This document shows positions 1-8,985 of a DNA stretch of 59,064 nucleotides, one piece after another; within the stretch, counting starts at the first letter, position 1, and each line of letters begins with the position of its first letter. The notes under the pieces are model-generated. The model was given only the letters and a program-made list of their open reading frames with translations. It had not been told where the DNA came from and made no database searches. Source of the stretch: Nocardia brasiliensis IFM 10847 (GTDB lineage: Bacteria > Actinomycetota > Actinomycetes > Mycobacteriales > Mycobacteriaceae); assembly GCF_000710915.1 (NCBI RefSeq), contig NZ_BAUA01000080.1:1-59064 (forward strand), in the 5' to 3' direction. The position numbers and the translations under genes were made by a program.

Positions 1-439
1 GGTCGGCGGCGAAACCGCCACCGCCGGTGGATATCACGAGATCGGGCCGTTGGTTCAGCATGGCCTCCTTGGGAATGTCCTGCAGGCTGTTCGGGGTGAT
101 GTTCCCGGTGGGGAGCGCATCGATCGCGGCGGCTCGGCCCGGCACGTCGGAATTGCCGTAGGACTGGGCGTTGGCCACCACCCGGTCGGCCACGCCGAGT
201 GCGAGCAGCGCCGACACCTCGCCGACCGAACCGCCGTTCATCACCACGACGCGTGTCGGGGCAGCGGTGAACGTGTAGCTCTTTCCGCAGTTCTCAAGGG
301 ACAGCGGGTATTTCGTGACGCCGTCGGTCGCCGCGGACGCGGGCCGGGTATCGGTGGCATCGGTCACCGACGTGGTGCAGGCGGTCGCGGCGAGCACACC
401 CGCCGCGAGTACCGGCAGCAGTGCGTGTTTGATCAGCAT
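1..439 (-). CDS. Metal/siderophore ABC transporter substrate-binding lipoprotein, 3' end missing
   Basis: The gene runs off the left edge; 146 codons are visible. It begins with a lipoprotein signal (MLIKH, hydrophobic stretch, then LAATAC with the likely lipidated Cys at residue 21). The following region, with YPLSLENCGKSYTF, a TRVVVMNGGS strand and a NQRPDLVIS segment, is typical of the TroA-like/FecB fold used to bind iron-siderophore, cobalamin or heme. The ATG overlaps the last bases of the NRPS gene (ATGCTGA), so the two are translationally coupled. Its role in taking up the metal complex of the lipopeptide made by the upstream operon is inference from this coupling. The rest of the protein and any permease/ATPase genes are outside the window. 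Confidence 0.82.
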   Translation of the reverse strand, partial: MLIKHALLPVLAAGVLAATACTTSVTDATDTRPASAATDGVTKYPLSLENCGKSYTFTAAPTRVVVMNGGSVGEVSALLALGVADRVVANAQSYGNSDVPGRAAAIDALPTGNITPNSLQDIPKEAMLNQRPDLVISTGGGGFAAD

Positions 440-3400
440 GGGTGCCTCTTCGATGGTTGCGCGCCGACCGGGACCGGGGGCGGCGGGAGGAAACGGGTTC
501 GAATCAGGTAGTCGACGCCGGCCCGCACTGCGGCCAGCGAATCCGGTTGCGGTACGGCGGCATCCGCCAGGGCGGCGTGAGTATTCGTGCGGCTGTAGGC
601 GACGGCGGCGCCCGGCCGCGCCAGGTGTGCGGCGTGCGCGCGGGCGATGGTCAAGGTGTGATCGCCCTGCGCCGAAGCCTGATCCGCCAGTGCGGTCAAA
701 CGGTTGTGCCAGTCCGTCGCGGGGACGGTCGCGATCGGATATCCGGATTCGCGCAGCACCCCGACGATCGCCGCGAAGGGCAGCGGCTGCTCGCTGGTCA
801 GATGGCACGTCCGACCGACGGCCCGGTGCGTGACCAGGTGGGCGATGGCAGCGGCCACCCAATCCACCGGGACCGTGTCCACCGTGCCCGTCCGGTACAG
901 CTCGTCGGGGACCGCTTCGAGCACGACCATCGCGCGCAGCAGGCTCCAGAACGCGTCGTCCGGGCCGGACGCGCCGGTCCCGGAGTGCCCGCCGATCCGG
1001 CCCGGCCGGGTCACCGTCACCGGCACACCGCGCGCGGCGGCGGCATACAGCAGCCCCTCCGACACCCACTTGCTCGCGACATAACCGTTGGGCGGCAACG
1101 ACGTCGCGGCCACCCGGCGATCCTCGCTCAGCACCGCCGGATTTCCGTCGACCGCGAAAGCGGTGTCGACGGAGGAGACGAAATGTACCGAGGTGGCATT
1201 GCCGGTGCAGGCCAGCCGCAGAATGCGCGCGGTCCCTTCGACATTCGCCGGACGCAGCCTGGCGTAAGGCTCGAAGTGATGGACCCGAGCGCCGTTGTGC
1301 ACGATGGTGTCCACGGTGTCGGCGAGCTCCCGGTAGCGCTCGGGAGACAGTCCGAGCAGCGGCTCGGCGAGATCTCCGGCGAGCGGGATGATCCGGGATT
1401 CGCGCCGGGCAGATCCCGGGTGCGGTATATCCGCCTGGTCGCCAAGTCCGTAGCGTGCGAGGGTGTCCCGCAGCCGGGTCGTCGCGGCAGCGTCGTCCGG
1501 CGCTCGGACGAGGCAGTACACCCGTAGGTCGGTCCGTTCCAGCAGAGCCGTGAGCAGGAACGCACCGAGGAACCCGGTCGCACCGGTGAGCAGCGCGACC
1601 CGGGGCGGCGCCGACGCCTCGCCGATCGCGACGAGGTCGTCGACCAGGTGCACGTCTTCTTCTAGATCGGCTGTCCGCCAGGGTAATTCATCGGCGGATC
1701 GGCCCGACTCGAGCCGCTCGGCCATCCCGGCGACGGTCGGTGTGTCGAACATGGTGCGCAGATCCCAGCGCACACCGAAGGCGGCACGTATTCCGTTGAG
1801 CACCCGGGCCGCGCGCAGCGAATGCCCACCGCGCGCGAAGAAGTCGTCCTCGATGCCCACCGAATCGAGCTCGAGCGCCTCGGCGAACAACCGCACCAGC
1901 GTCCGCTCGGCGGGCGTGCGGGCGGGCCGTTCGGTGGCAACGGCGGTCGGCGGCGCGGGCAGCGCCGCCCGGTCCAGTTTGCCGTTGGCGGTGTGCGGCA
2001 GGCGCTTCAGCTCGAGATAGATCGACGGCACCATGTAGTCGGGCAGCCGTGCCGCTAGGTGCAGGCGCAGCGCGCGCGGGTCCGGCAGCGCCGCGCCCGC
2101 CGTGGGCACCACATAGGCGACGAGCACCTGCGCGTGTATCCGCACCGCCGCGCCGCCGACGTCGGGGTGGGCGGCCAATGCGGCTTCGACCTCACCGACC
2201 TCGATTCGATAGCCGCGCAGCGACATCTGGGTATCGCCGCGTCCGAGATAATCCAGAGCACCGCCCGGCTGCCTGCGCACCAGATCGCCGGTGCGATAGA
2301 GCCGCCCACCCTTCAGGTCGAACGGGTCGGCGACGAATCTCGTGGCGGTAGCGCCCGATTCGCCGAGATAGCCCTGCCCGACGGGTAGCCCGCCTACGTA
2401 CAGTTCGCCCACCACCCCCGGCGGCACCGGCCGCAGCGCCCGGTCGAGCACGTGGCACTGCCCGTTGCTGACCGGCCGCCCGATGGACGGCGCGGCGTGT
2501 GCGGCCACCGTGGTCCAGGTGGCGTCGACGGTGCATTCGGTGGGCCCGTAGAGGTTGTAGACCGAGATCTCCGGCTCGGCGCGCAACGCGGACCACAGGG
2601 CCGCGTCGGTCGCCTCGCCGCCGAGCGCGAGCACCGCGGGCCGGTGCGGCCCGGCGAGCAATCCCGCCGCGAGCAGCTCGCGCGCGAAAGTCGGTGTGAT
2701 ATCGAGGAAGTCGATGCGCTGCGCGCGGATGTAGCGGACCAGCGCGTCGGGGTCGCGCCGCAGCTCGTCATCGATGACATGCAGTTCGTGGCCCGCCAGC
2801 AGCCAGAGCAGGCCCTCCCACGCGGTATCGAAGGTCATCGACGCGGTGAGCGCCGCCCGCATCCGCCTGCCACCGCACGCCGCCACCGCGGGTTCGATCA
2901 GCTGCTCGCGATGGTGGTGGTAAAGGTTCCGGACGGATCGGTGCGAGATCACCGTGGCTTTGGGTGTGCCGGTGGTGCCGGAGGTGTGGATCACCCACGC
3001 CGGATGATCGGGATGCACGGGCGGCGTGGCATCGTCCGCGGTGGCCGCAGCCAGGTCGTCGACCAGAACCGCTCGATCGGCGAGTGTGGTGGGAAGCAGC
3101 GGAGTCAGTGCGGTCGTGGTGATTATCGCGGCGAGTTCGGTTCGGCCACGAAGCCCGTCGAGCAGCAGGGCGGTGCGGGCGGCGGGCTGTCCCGGGTCCA
3201 ACGGGACATAGATCGCACCGCAGGCCAGTACGGCGAAGACGGCGGCGATCGCATCGCCGGTGCGCGGGAGCAATACGGCCACGGCGCTTCCCGGACGCGT
3301 ACCCGCCGCTGTCAGCGCGGCCTGCCATTGCTTTGTCCGCGTGGCGAGTTCGCCGTAGGACCACGATTCCCGCCGTCCGTCGCGACCGGTGGCGACGATC

Positions 3401-4821
3401 GCCGTCGCCGTTGTCGACCGCAGGGTCTGCGCTGCCAGCACCTCGTGCACCGGCTGCTCCGGCCACCGGCGATCAGGCCCGCGACTGGCGGCGTGCAGCG
3501 CCGCTCGTTCGCCCGGCAGGAACAGATCGATCGCGTTGAGCGGGCGATCGGGCTCGGTCAGCACGCGACGCAGGAACGTGGTGAACCGCCGCAGCTGAGT
3601 GGCGAGTTCGGCGGCGGTATAGGAGCTGGGATGACCGTCGAGGTACAGCGTGGGCGCGTTGCCGTCGCCGCGGTCGTAGAGGTTGAACACCAGATCGTCG
3701 ATCATCCCGGCGGTGACGTTGTGCACCGTGCTGGTGCACGCGCCGAAACGCAGGTCGTAGTCGAACAGCATGATGTTGACCGAGGGCCCGTACATGCTGC
3801 GATCGGTGCCGACCAGACCCAGGTCGCGACGCACCTGCTCGCTCCGATACCGCTGGTGGCGCCGGCCGCGCACCAGATCGCGGGCGACCCGGCCGGTGAG
3901 CGTGGTCAGCGTCGGCTCGTCCGCGAATTCGGTCCACAGCGCGACGCCGTTGAGCGTCATGCACGGCACCCGCAGTGCGGGAGTGCCGGTGCGCAGCATG
4001 ACCGGCAGCGCGAGGCATACCTCGGTCGCTCCGGTCATCCGGTGGACGTAGGCGGCGACGGCCGTGGTGAGCACGTCAGTCCAGTTCGCGCGGGCGGTCT
4101 CAGCGACCCGGCGCAACAGCGCGACCGTCTCGGCGTCCAGTGCGGTGAACTCCCGCAGGGTCCGGCCCGCGCGGCTCGGCGGGTGCGGTGTGGCGCCGGA
4201 CAGCGTCACCGGGGCCGGGCGGTCGCCGAGGTAGTCGAGCCAGTACGCACGGTCGCGTTCGATCTCCGGTGATTCGGCATACGCCGCGTCCGCCGCGATC
4301 ACCGCGTCCCAGGACCCGAAAGCGTAGGGCGGCGTGGGCGTTCCGGTGACGCGCGCGGTGTACAGCTCGGCGACGCGGCGCGCGATCAACGCCATGCCGT
4401 AGCCGTCGAGCAGGATGTGGTGCACGCGGTGATACCAGAGCGTGCGGTGTGGCGTGAGCCGGAAGATGATGTGCGCGAACAACTCGTCGCCGGTGAGATC
4501 GCGCGGCTCGGCGACGTCCCGGTCCATCAGTGCGCGGGCGGCCGCCAACGGATCCGGCGCGTCCGAGACGTCCACCACCTGCACCACCTGATCCGGCGTG
4601 TGCTCGAGTTGACGCGGACCTTCGGCAACGAACCGGGTTCGCAGTACTTCGGTCTCGGCTACCGCGGCGCGGACGGCGGCCACCAGCGCGTCCAGCTCGA
4701 GCGGGCCGGAAATATCCACGTACTCGGCGATATTGAACGCCGACGACGCCGGGTCCAGCTGCTGGCCGAGCCAGACGCCGAGCTGGGCGGCGGTGAGCGG
4801 CCGTCCCTGCGGCGAACTCAC
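433..4821 (-). CDS. Single-module NRPS (C-A-PCP-reductase), isonitrile lipopeptide synthetase
   Basis: A 1462-residue synthetase of ScoA/Nrp (Rv0101) type. Domains in order: condensation (HHILLDG near residues 134-140), adenylation (TSGTTG near 615, YGPTEC near 757, NGKLDR near 935), peptidyl carrier (GGHS near 998) and a C-terminal thioester reductase (TGATGFLG near 1080, YVASK near 1247). In characterised clusters this enzyme acylates both amino groups of lysine with isonitrile fatty acids and the reductase releases an aldehyde or alcohol. The substrate here is inferred from synteny, not from the pocket code. The GTG start is chosen because it makes a GTGA overlap with the carrier protein stop; a longer reading up to 5178 would overlap that whole gene. 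M. tuberculosis Nrp has two modules, so this one-module form is closer to the Streptomyces enzyme. Confidence 0.9.
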   Translation of the reverse strand: MSSPQGRPLTAAQLGVWLGQQLDPASSAFNIAEYVDISGPLELDALVAAVRAAVAETEVLRTRFVAEGPRQLEHTPDQVVQVVDVSDAPDPLAAARALMDRDVAEPRDLTGDELFAHIIFRLTPHRTLWYHRVHHILLDGYGMALIARRVAELYTARVTGTPTPPYAFGSWDAVIAADAAYAESPEIERDRAYWLDYLGDRPAPVTLSGATPHPPSRAGRTLREFTALDAETVALLRRVAETARANWTDVLTTAVAAYVHRMTGATEVCLALPVMLRTGTPALRVPCMTLNGVALWTEFADEPTLTTLTGRVARDLVRGRRHQRYRSEQVRRDLGLVGTDRSMYGPSVNIMLFDYDLRFGACTSTVHNVTAGMIDDLVFNLYDRGDGNAPTLYLDGHPSSYTAAELATQLRRFTTFLRRVLTEPDRPLNAIDLFLPGERAALHAASRGPDRRWPEQPVHEVLAAQTLRSTTATAIVATGRDGRRESWSYGELATRTKQWQAALTAAGTRPGSAVAVLLPRTGDAIAAVFAVLACGAIYVPLDPGQPAARTALLLDGLRGRTELAAIITTTALTPLLPTTLADRAVLVDDLAAATADDATPPVHPDHPAWVIHTSGTTGTPKATVISHRSVRNLYHHHREQLIEPAVAACGGRRMRAALTASMTFDTAWEGLLWLLAGHELHVIDDELRRDPDALVRYIRAQRIDFLDITPTFARELLAAGLLAGPHRPAVLALGGEATDAALWSALRAEPEISVYNLYGPTECTVDATWTTVAAHAAPSIGRPVSNGQCHVLDRALRPVPPGVVGELYVGGLPVGQGYLGESGATATRFVADPFDLKGGRLYRTGDLVRRQPGGALDYLGRGDTQMSLRGYRIEVGEVEAALAAHPDVGGAAVRIHAQVLVAYVVPTAGAALPDPRALRLHLAARLPDYMVPSIYLELKRLPHTANGKLDRAALPAPPTAVATERPARTPAERTLVRLFAEALELDSVGIEDDFFARGGHSLRAARVLNGIRAAFGVRWDLRTMFDTPTVAGMAERLESGRSADELPWRTADLEEDVHLVDDLVAIGEASAPPRVALLTGATGFLGAFLLTALLERTDLRVYCLVRAPDDAAATTRLRDTLARYGLGDQADIPHPGSARRESRIIPLAGDLAEPLLGLSPERYRELADTVDTIVHNGARVHHFEPYARLRPANVEGTARILRLACTGNATSVHFVSSVDTAFAVDGNPAVLSEDRRVAATSLPPNGYVASKWVSEGLLYAAAARGVPVTVTRPGRIGGHSGTGASGPDDAFWSLLRAMVVLEAVPDELYRTGTVDTVPVDWVAAAIAHLVTHRAVGRTCHLTSEQPLPFAAIVGVLRESGYPIATVPATDWHNRLTALADQASAQGDHTLTIARAHAAHLARPGAAVAYSRTNTHAALADAAVPQPDSLAAVRAGVDYLIRTRFLPPPPVPVGAQPSKRHPC

Positions 4822-5054
4822 CGTGCCGGGCGCGGCGCGAGCAACGGCCACCACGCGGCGAGGGTGGGGTGCTCGGCCAGATCGACGAATGCCGGTGCGG
4901 CGCCACGCTTCTTCCACCGTTCGATGAGCCCCATCAGGCGCACCGAGTCCAACCCGGCGGCGAACAGATCCTCGGTGTCGGTGAGCTCGTCCGGTTCGAG
5001 ATAGAGCACGTCGGCGATGTCCGCGCGCACCGCGGCATAGGTCAGCGGTTCCAT
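4818..5054 (-). CDS. Acyl carrier protein of the isonitrile lipopeptide cluster (ScoB/Rv0100-like)
   Basis: A 78-residue phosphopantetheine carrier protein. The attachment serine lies in LFAAGLDSVRLMGLIERW (DSV motif). It should hold the fatty acyl chain while the ligase loads it and the FcoT-like and oxygenase enzymes build the isonitrile. The ATG directly abuts the ligase stop codon, and its own stop overlaps the NRPS start by four bases, so all are one coupled mRNA. The sequence resembles aryl/acyl carrier proteins that work in trans with an NRPS. Confidence 0.88.
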   Translation of the reverse strand: MEPLTYAAVRADIADVLYLEPDELTDTEDLFAAGLDSVRLMGLIERWKKRGAAPAFVDLAEHPTLAAWWPLLAPRPAR

Positions 5055-6593
5055 TCAGTTCACCTGTCTTTCCCGCTCGGCCCAGAACCGCTCGCGCAAT
5101 TGCCAGCGCATGATCTTGCCGCTGGGATTTCGGGGCACGGCGGCGATCAACTCGAAGCGGGCCGGTATCTTGAACCACGCCAAGTGTTCCCGGCAGAACG
5201 TCATCAGGTCACGCACCCGCACCTGCGCGTCCGGTCGGCACGCGACGAACGCGTGCACCGATTCGCCGAACACGTCGTCCGGCACGCCGATCACCGCCGA
5301 ATCCGCGACGGCGGGATGTCTGGCGAGGACGTTCTCGATCTCGGCGGGGTAGATGTTCTCGCCACCCACGATGATCATGTCCTTCAACCGATCTCGGATA
5401 TACAGGTAGCCGTCGGCGTCGACGTATCCGGCGTCGCCGGTGTGGATCCAGCCGTCGATCAGCGTCTGGCTCGTGGCCTCGGGCCGCTGCCAATAGCCGA
5501 GCATGGCGGCGGGGGAGCGCAGGCAGATCTCGCCGACCTCCCCAGGCGGCCGCGGCGTCCCGGCGGCATCGATGATCCGCACGGACACACCGGGATACGG
5601 TCGCCCCGCGGCGGCCAGCCGGGGATTGCCCGGCACATGATCCTGCGGCGGCAGGCAGATCGCGGTGTTCCCGGTTTCGGTCAGGCCGTAGATCTGGGCG
5701 AACTCGGCGTCGAAGAGCTCGAGCGCCTCTCGCAACAGGGTCTCCGAAATCGGTGAGCCCCCATAGACCACCTTGCGCACCGACTCGACCGCCGCCGGGC
5801 TGATCGCGGGCTCGGACATGATCAGCCGCAGCATCGACGGGACGACACACATGGTGGTGATCCCGGTTTGCGCGATCAGTGTCAGCGCGGTGCCGCTGTC
5901 GAACCGCGGCATCGCGACGTTGGTCACGCCCGCCGCGAAACCCTGCATGGCCCACCAGATTCCGCCGACGTGGAAGCCGGGGATGCCGATAAGGCTGCGC
6001 TCGCCCGGGCGGAAGTCGATCCAGTCCAGTCCCGCGTCGGCCAGCGCGTCGGCGATGGCGAAGAAGCTGCGCTGCGCCAGCACAACGCCTTTGGGCAAGC
6101 CGGTGGTGCCGCTGGTGTAGAGCTGGATCACCGCATCGTCGCCGCCGCCGACCGAGGTGTCCGGTGCGGGCTCGGCGGGACCGGCCAGCCAGCTCGCGAA
6201 CTCGGCGCCACCCAGGTCGACGATGCGGGCGCGCGGCGCGGCGACCCGCGCGATTTCCGCGGATTCGGTGTCGACCAGCACGACCGTACTGCCCGAGTCG
6301 CCGATGATGTGTTCGACCTCCGGTGCGGTCAACCGGAAATTGATCGGGACCAGCACCGCCGCGAGTCGCGCGCAGGCGAAGAACAGCGCGTAGTAGTCGA
6401 CGGATTCCTGGCCCAGATAGGCCACCCTGTCGTCTGCGGCTATGCCGGCGGCGCTCAGCGCGCGGGCGAGCCGGATACTGTCGGCACGCAGCTGTGCGTA
6501 GTCGAGTTCTCTTCCAGCACAGGAGATCGCGACCGTTTCAGGGCGGTGCGCCGCGTGCTCTTCGAGCATCGAAGTCACCGTGCGGGTACTCAT
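5055..6593 (-). CDS. Acyl-AMP/acyl-ACP ligase, FadD10/ScoC-like
   Basis: A 512-residue ANL-superfamily adenylating enzyme. It has the phosphate-binding loop YTSGTTGLPKG near residue 161, the Y-G-L-T-E-T adenine motif, TGDAGYVDADGYLYIRDR, GGENIYP near 413 and the catalytic lysine in PSGKIMRW near 494. In isonitrile lipopeptide clusters the orthologue activates a medium-chain enoic fatty acid and transfers it to the stand-alone carrier protein rather than to CoA. The ATG at 6593 overlaps the stop of the upstream hot-dog gene (ATGA); an in-frame extension further upstream would lie inside that gene and is rejected. Assignment rests on domain content plus the conserved gene order. Confidence 0.88.
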   Translation of the reverse strand: MSTRTVTSMLEEHAAHRPETVAISCAGRELDYAQLRADSIRLARALSAAGIAADDRVAYLGQESVDYYALFFACARLAAVLVPINFRLTAPEVEHIIGDSGSTVVLVDTESAEIARVAAPRARIVDLGGAEFASWLAGPAEPAPDTSVGGGDDAVIQLYTSGTTGLPKGVVLAQRSFFAIADALADAGLDWIDFRPGERSLIGIPGFHVGGIWWAMQGFAAGVTNVAMPRFDSGTALTLIAQTGITTMCVVPSMLRLIMSEPAISPAAVESVRKVVYGGSPISETLLREALELFDAEFAQIYGLTETGNTAICLPPQDHVPGNPRLAAAGRPYPGVSVRIIDAAGTPRPPGEVGEICLRSPAAMLGYWQRPEATSQTLIDGWIHTGDAGYVDADGYLYIRDRLKDMIIVGGENIYPAEIENVLARHPAVADSAVIGVPDDVFGESVHAFVACRPDAQVRVRDLMTFCREHLAWFKIPARFELIAAVPRNPSGKIMRWQLRERFWAERERQVN

Positions 6594-7123
6594 CGCGCGG
6601 CTCCCACCGGACGGGCCGCGTCGACGACCGCCAATCGGACGACGCCGGCACAGTTTCCGCCGTGGTCGTCCCAGCAGCGGAACGAGGTGTCCAACCCGGT
6701 GAACGGCGTGCCGTCGAGCGAGCTCGTGCGCTCCCGGCTGCCGTCGAGGGTGAACTCGCCGGAGAAACGGCGTGGGTCGATCGGCCTGCGGAAGTCGCTG
6801 TGGAAGCGGGTGATCAGAATGTCCGGCAGCTGGCGGCGCCAGAAATCGTCCATCGTCCACCCGGTGAAGACCCCGAGTTGCTCGCGCACCATGACCGCGA
6901 TGGTCTGATAGAGCATCTGGTTGTAGCAGATGTTCACCTCGACCGAGTTGAGGTGGCCGGTCGCGTCGATGTAGCAGGACTCGGGTATCTCGAAAGTCCC
7001 GGTGGCGGTGACCCTCTCGCCCGAGCGAACCTCGAGCGTACGCAGATAGCGGCAGTGCGGCTTGTAACAGTGCAGGACCTGCGCCAGCAGCAACGGATCG
7101 TCCGGGAACACCCGATCGGTCAT
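6590..7123 (-). CDS. fcoT: FcoT-like hot-dog enzyme of isonitrile lipopeptide synthesis (ScoD/Rv0098-like)
   Basis: A 177-residue hot-dog fold protein. Residues Tyr51, Asn68 and Tyr72 (in ESCYID, CYNQM and MLYQT) keep the spacing of the Tyr/Asn/Tyr group described for M. tuberculosis FcoT, shifted by 15 positions; that mapping is from memory. In characterised clusters the enzyme adds glycine to the beta carbon of an enoyl-ACP and releases the adduct, giving the N-carboxymethyl-3-amino acid that the oxygenase converts to an isonitrile. The gene overlaps both neighbours by four bases (ATGA), fixing the start at 7123. Confidence 0.87.
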   Translation of the reverse strand: MTDRVFPDDPLLLAQVLHCYKPHCRYLRTLEVRSGERVTATGTFEIPESCYIDATGHLNSVEVNICYNQMLYQTIAVMVREQLGVFTGWTMDDFWRRQLPDILITRFHSDFRRPIDPRRFSGEFTLDGSRERTSSLDGTPFTGLDTSFRCWDDHGGNCAGVVRLAVVDAARPVGAAR

Positions 7124-7998
7124 GCCGGCACGCCCGGTTCGTCGTCGTAGACGGTGACCCGATGCGACACCGCGGGCTCGGCGGTGGCGTTGTGCAGCGC
7201 CCGGTGCACCATGGCGCGGTTGTCCCAGATCAGCAGATCACCCCGCTCGAAGGTCTGCAGCCGGATCGCCGGATGCGTGCACGTCTCGTCGAGTTGGCCG
7301 GTGACACTGAGCAATTCGCGCAGCAATTCGGGCCGGTCGGTCCCGTCCGCGCCGGTGATCGAGGTCGTGAAGCCTTCGCTGATATAGAGCACCGGCTCAC
7401 CGGTATGGGGGTGCGGATGCACCGTGGGCAGGTGTACCGGCGGGGTTTTGGCCTCGATTTCGGCAAGCACCTCGGAAATGGGCCGATAGACATCGCTCGG
7501 CCGGATCTTGAAGTAGCGGGCCACGCTGTGGGTGGCGACCGTGTCGGTGAGTTCGCGCTGCAATTCGGGGCTCAGCCCGCGGTAGGCGGCGACCAGGTCG
7601 AGGAAGTAGGTGCCACGGCTGTGCTGGGGGACCACCTGGGGCAGGATGAAGGTCAGGTCGAACGGGCGGGGCATGAACCCGTAGTCCGAATGCCAGAACT
7701 TCCCGGTCTTGGGCACACCGACCCGCTGCGGACCGCTACCGACATTGGACGATACGAATACCTCGGGCACGTCGGGGTGATGGTAGATCGGCTCGTAGTA
7801 CCGCACCGGTTCACCGAAACCGCGTGCCAGCGCGAGGAATTGGTGCGGATCGAGTTCGACGCCCTTGAGCACGGCGATGCGCTCGCGGTACACCGCCCGC
7901 TTGACCGCACGGACGTCTTCCTGCGATGCGGGGTCGAAGTCCTCGATCACCACACCGAAATCTCCCTGCGGGCTGATCCGCATGGCTGTTCGCTGCAT
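7120..7998 (-). CDS. Fe(II)/2-oxoglutarate-dependent isonitrile-forming oxygenase (ScoE/Rv0097-like)
   Basis: A TauD/TfdA-family enzyme of about 292 residues. The HxD part of the iron-binding facial triad is in FWHSDYGF; the distal His is in AMVHRALH, and downstream Arg residues can bind 2-oxoglutarate. In known clusters this enzyme performs oxidative decarboxylation of the glycine adduct made by the FcoT-like protein, creating the isonitrile group. It is the first gene of the operon. The start is uncertain: GTG 8004, ATG 7998 or ATG 7983 are all in frame and none has a good ribosome site; the conserved part begins at RISPQGDFGVVIEDFD. The divergent region to 8294 holds the operon promoter, but no clear iron, zinc or copper regulator box was found there. 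Confidence 0.88.
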   Translation of the reverse strand: MQRTAMRISPQGDFGVVIEDFDPASQEDVRAVKRAVYRERIAVLKGVELDPHQFLALARGFGEPVRYYEPIYHHPDVPEVFVSSNVGSGPQRVGVPKTGKFWHSDYGFMPRPFDLTFILPQVVPQHSRGTYFLDLVAAYRGLSPELQRELTDTVATHSVARYFKIRPSDVYRPISEVLAEIEAKTPPVHLPTVHPHPHTGEPVLYISEGFTTSITGADGTDRPELLRELLSVTGQLDETCTHPAIRLQTFERGDLLIWDNRAMVHRALHNATAEPAVSHRVTVYDDEPGVPA

Positions 7999-8293
7999 GA
8001 CCACTTAGTCGGCCCACTACAGCCGGTAGTTCCCCGCAATTTCGACCGATTCGCCCCGTCGCGTGCGGTTGCTGTGACCTGGCCGACACTCGGCGGTCGA
8101 CGGTTGCGCGGCCCGGCGGCTGCCGCTAGCGTCCTTCCGCGGTGGACGGCCACCGCTCGCACGGCGAACCGGCAGGTTTCGGTTGAATCGCCAATATCGC
8201 TTCTCTGCAACATCTTTCGATTACGTAGGCGCGCCTCGGTCGCGCCGGATCCGCTGTCGGTGTGCACCGACGCGAGACGATGAGGGGACTTCC

Positions 8294-8971
8294 ATGGGTA
8301 GAACGACATTCGCCGCGGTGGGTTTCTGTGTGATTGCCGCACTGACCGGTTCGGCCGCCACCACGCACGCGCAGGCGGAGCCGGCCGAAATGCACTACAC
8401 GGCAAGCGCGGTCGGCGATTCGGTGGTGCTCAGCACCGATGTGGGCGCGCTGCGCGCGGTCGACGGCCGTTTCGAGGTGCGCGATCCGGCCGACCGTCTG
8501 GTAATTGCGATGCCGCTCAGCTATCAAAACGACAACAAAGTATGGCCGATCACAGTGCGGATCGACGGCCGCACCGCCACCCTCACGCCCGGTACCGACC
8601 CCGCGACCGCAAAGCCCGCTCCGGCCGAACTTCGCGACATCGCCATCGACCCACAGTCCACCGACTTCAATACCGCGGTGATGAACTTCGCCACGGTCGC
8701 GGGCCTCGGTGTGGCACTCGGCACGCTGATCGGCACGACCATCGGCGCCGCTCTCGGCTGTGTCGCGGGCGGGGCCTTGGTCGGTGCCGCGGCCGCGGTG
8801 CCGACGATCGGCGTGCTCGCGGTCCCCGGGTTCCTCGGTGGGTGCCTGGTGACCGGTGCCGCCGCCGCCCCGATCGGCGCGATCATCGGCACCATCGTGC
8901 TGGGCGTCCCTGCCGCGGTCATCGGCGGCTTGCTCTTCGCGGGCGCGCTCGGCAAGCAAGCCGCGAGCTGA
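8294..8971 (+). CDS. Secreted glycine-zipper protein of unknown function
   Basis: A 225-residue exported protein. Residues 1-32 form a signal peptide ending around TTHAQA. A soluble domain follows (MHYTASAVGDSVVLST, then FEVRDPADRLVIAMPLSY and VRIDGRTATLTP), then a 90-residue stretch rich in Gly and Ala with small-residue spacing (GVALGTLIGTTIGAAL, GAIIGTIVLG), as in glycine-zipper membrane-inserting segments. This two-part layout recalls the DUF8020-type secreted proteins common in Nocardia; that name is from memory. Function is unknown. The gene is divergent from the isonitrile lipopeptide operon across about 295 bases. The ATG follows GAGGGGACTTCC, a fair ribosome site. Confidence 0.72.
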   Translation: MGRTTFAAVGFCVIAALTGSAATTHAQAEPAEMHYTASAVGDSVVLSTDVGALRAVDGRFEVRDPADRLVIAMPLSYQNDNKVWPITVRIDGRTATLTPGTDPATAKPAPAELRDIAIDPQSTDFNTAVMNFATVAGLGVALGTLIGTTIGAALGCVAGGALVGAAAAVPTIGVLAVPGFLGGCLVTGAAAAPIGAIIGTIVLGVPAAVIGGLLFAGALGKQAAS

Positions 8972-8985
8972 CGAGCGCGGTGTAG

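Noticed and set aside
2452..4272. 606-codon open frame on the plus strand inside the NRPS gene
   Set aside because: Antisense frame of a GC-rich gene; Arg/Gly/Gln-rich, no domain, no ribosome site.
4822..5178. Longer N-terminus for the NRPS gene, starting at 5178
   Set aside because: It would run through the whole carrier protein gene in another frame; the GTG at 4821 gives a normal four-base overlap and the condensation domain starts right after it.
7999..8293. Iron, zinc or copper regulator box controlling the lipopeptide operon
   Set aside because: No match to IdeR, Zur, CsoR or RicR consensus sites could be seen in the divergent region.
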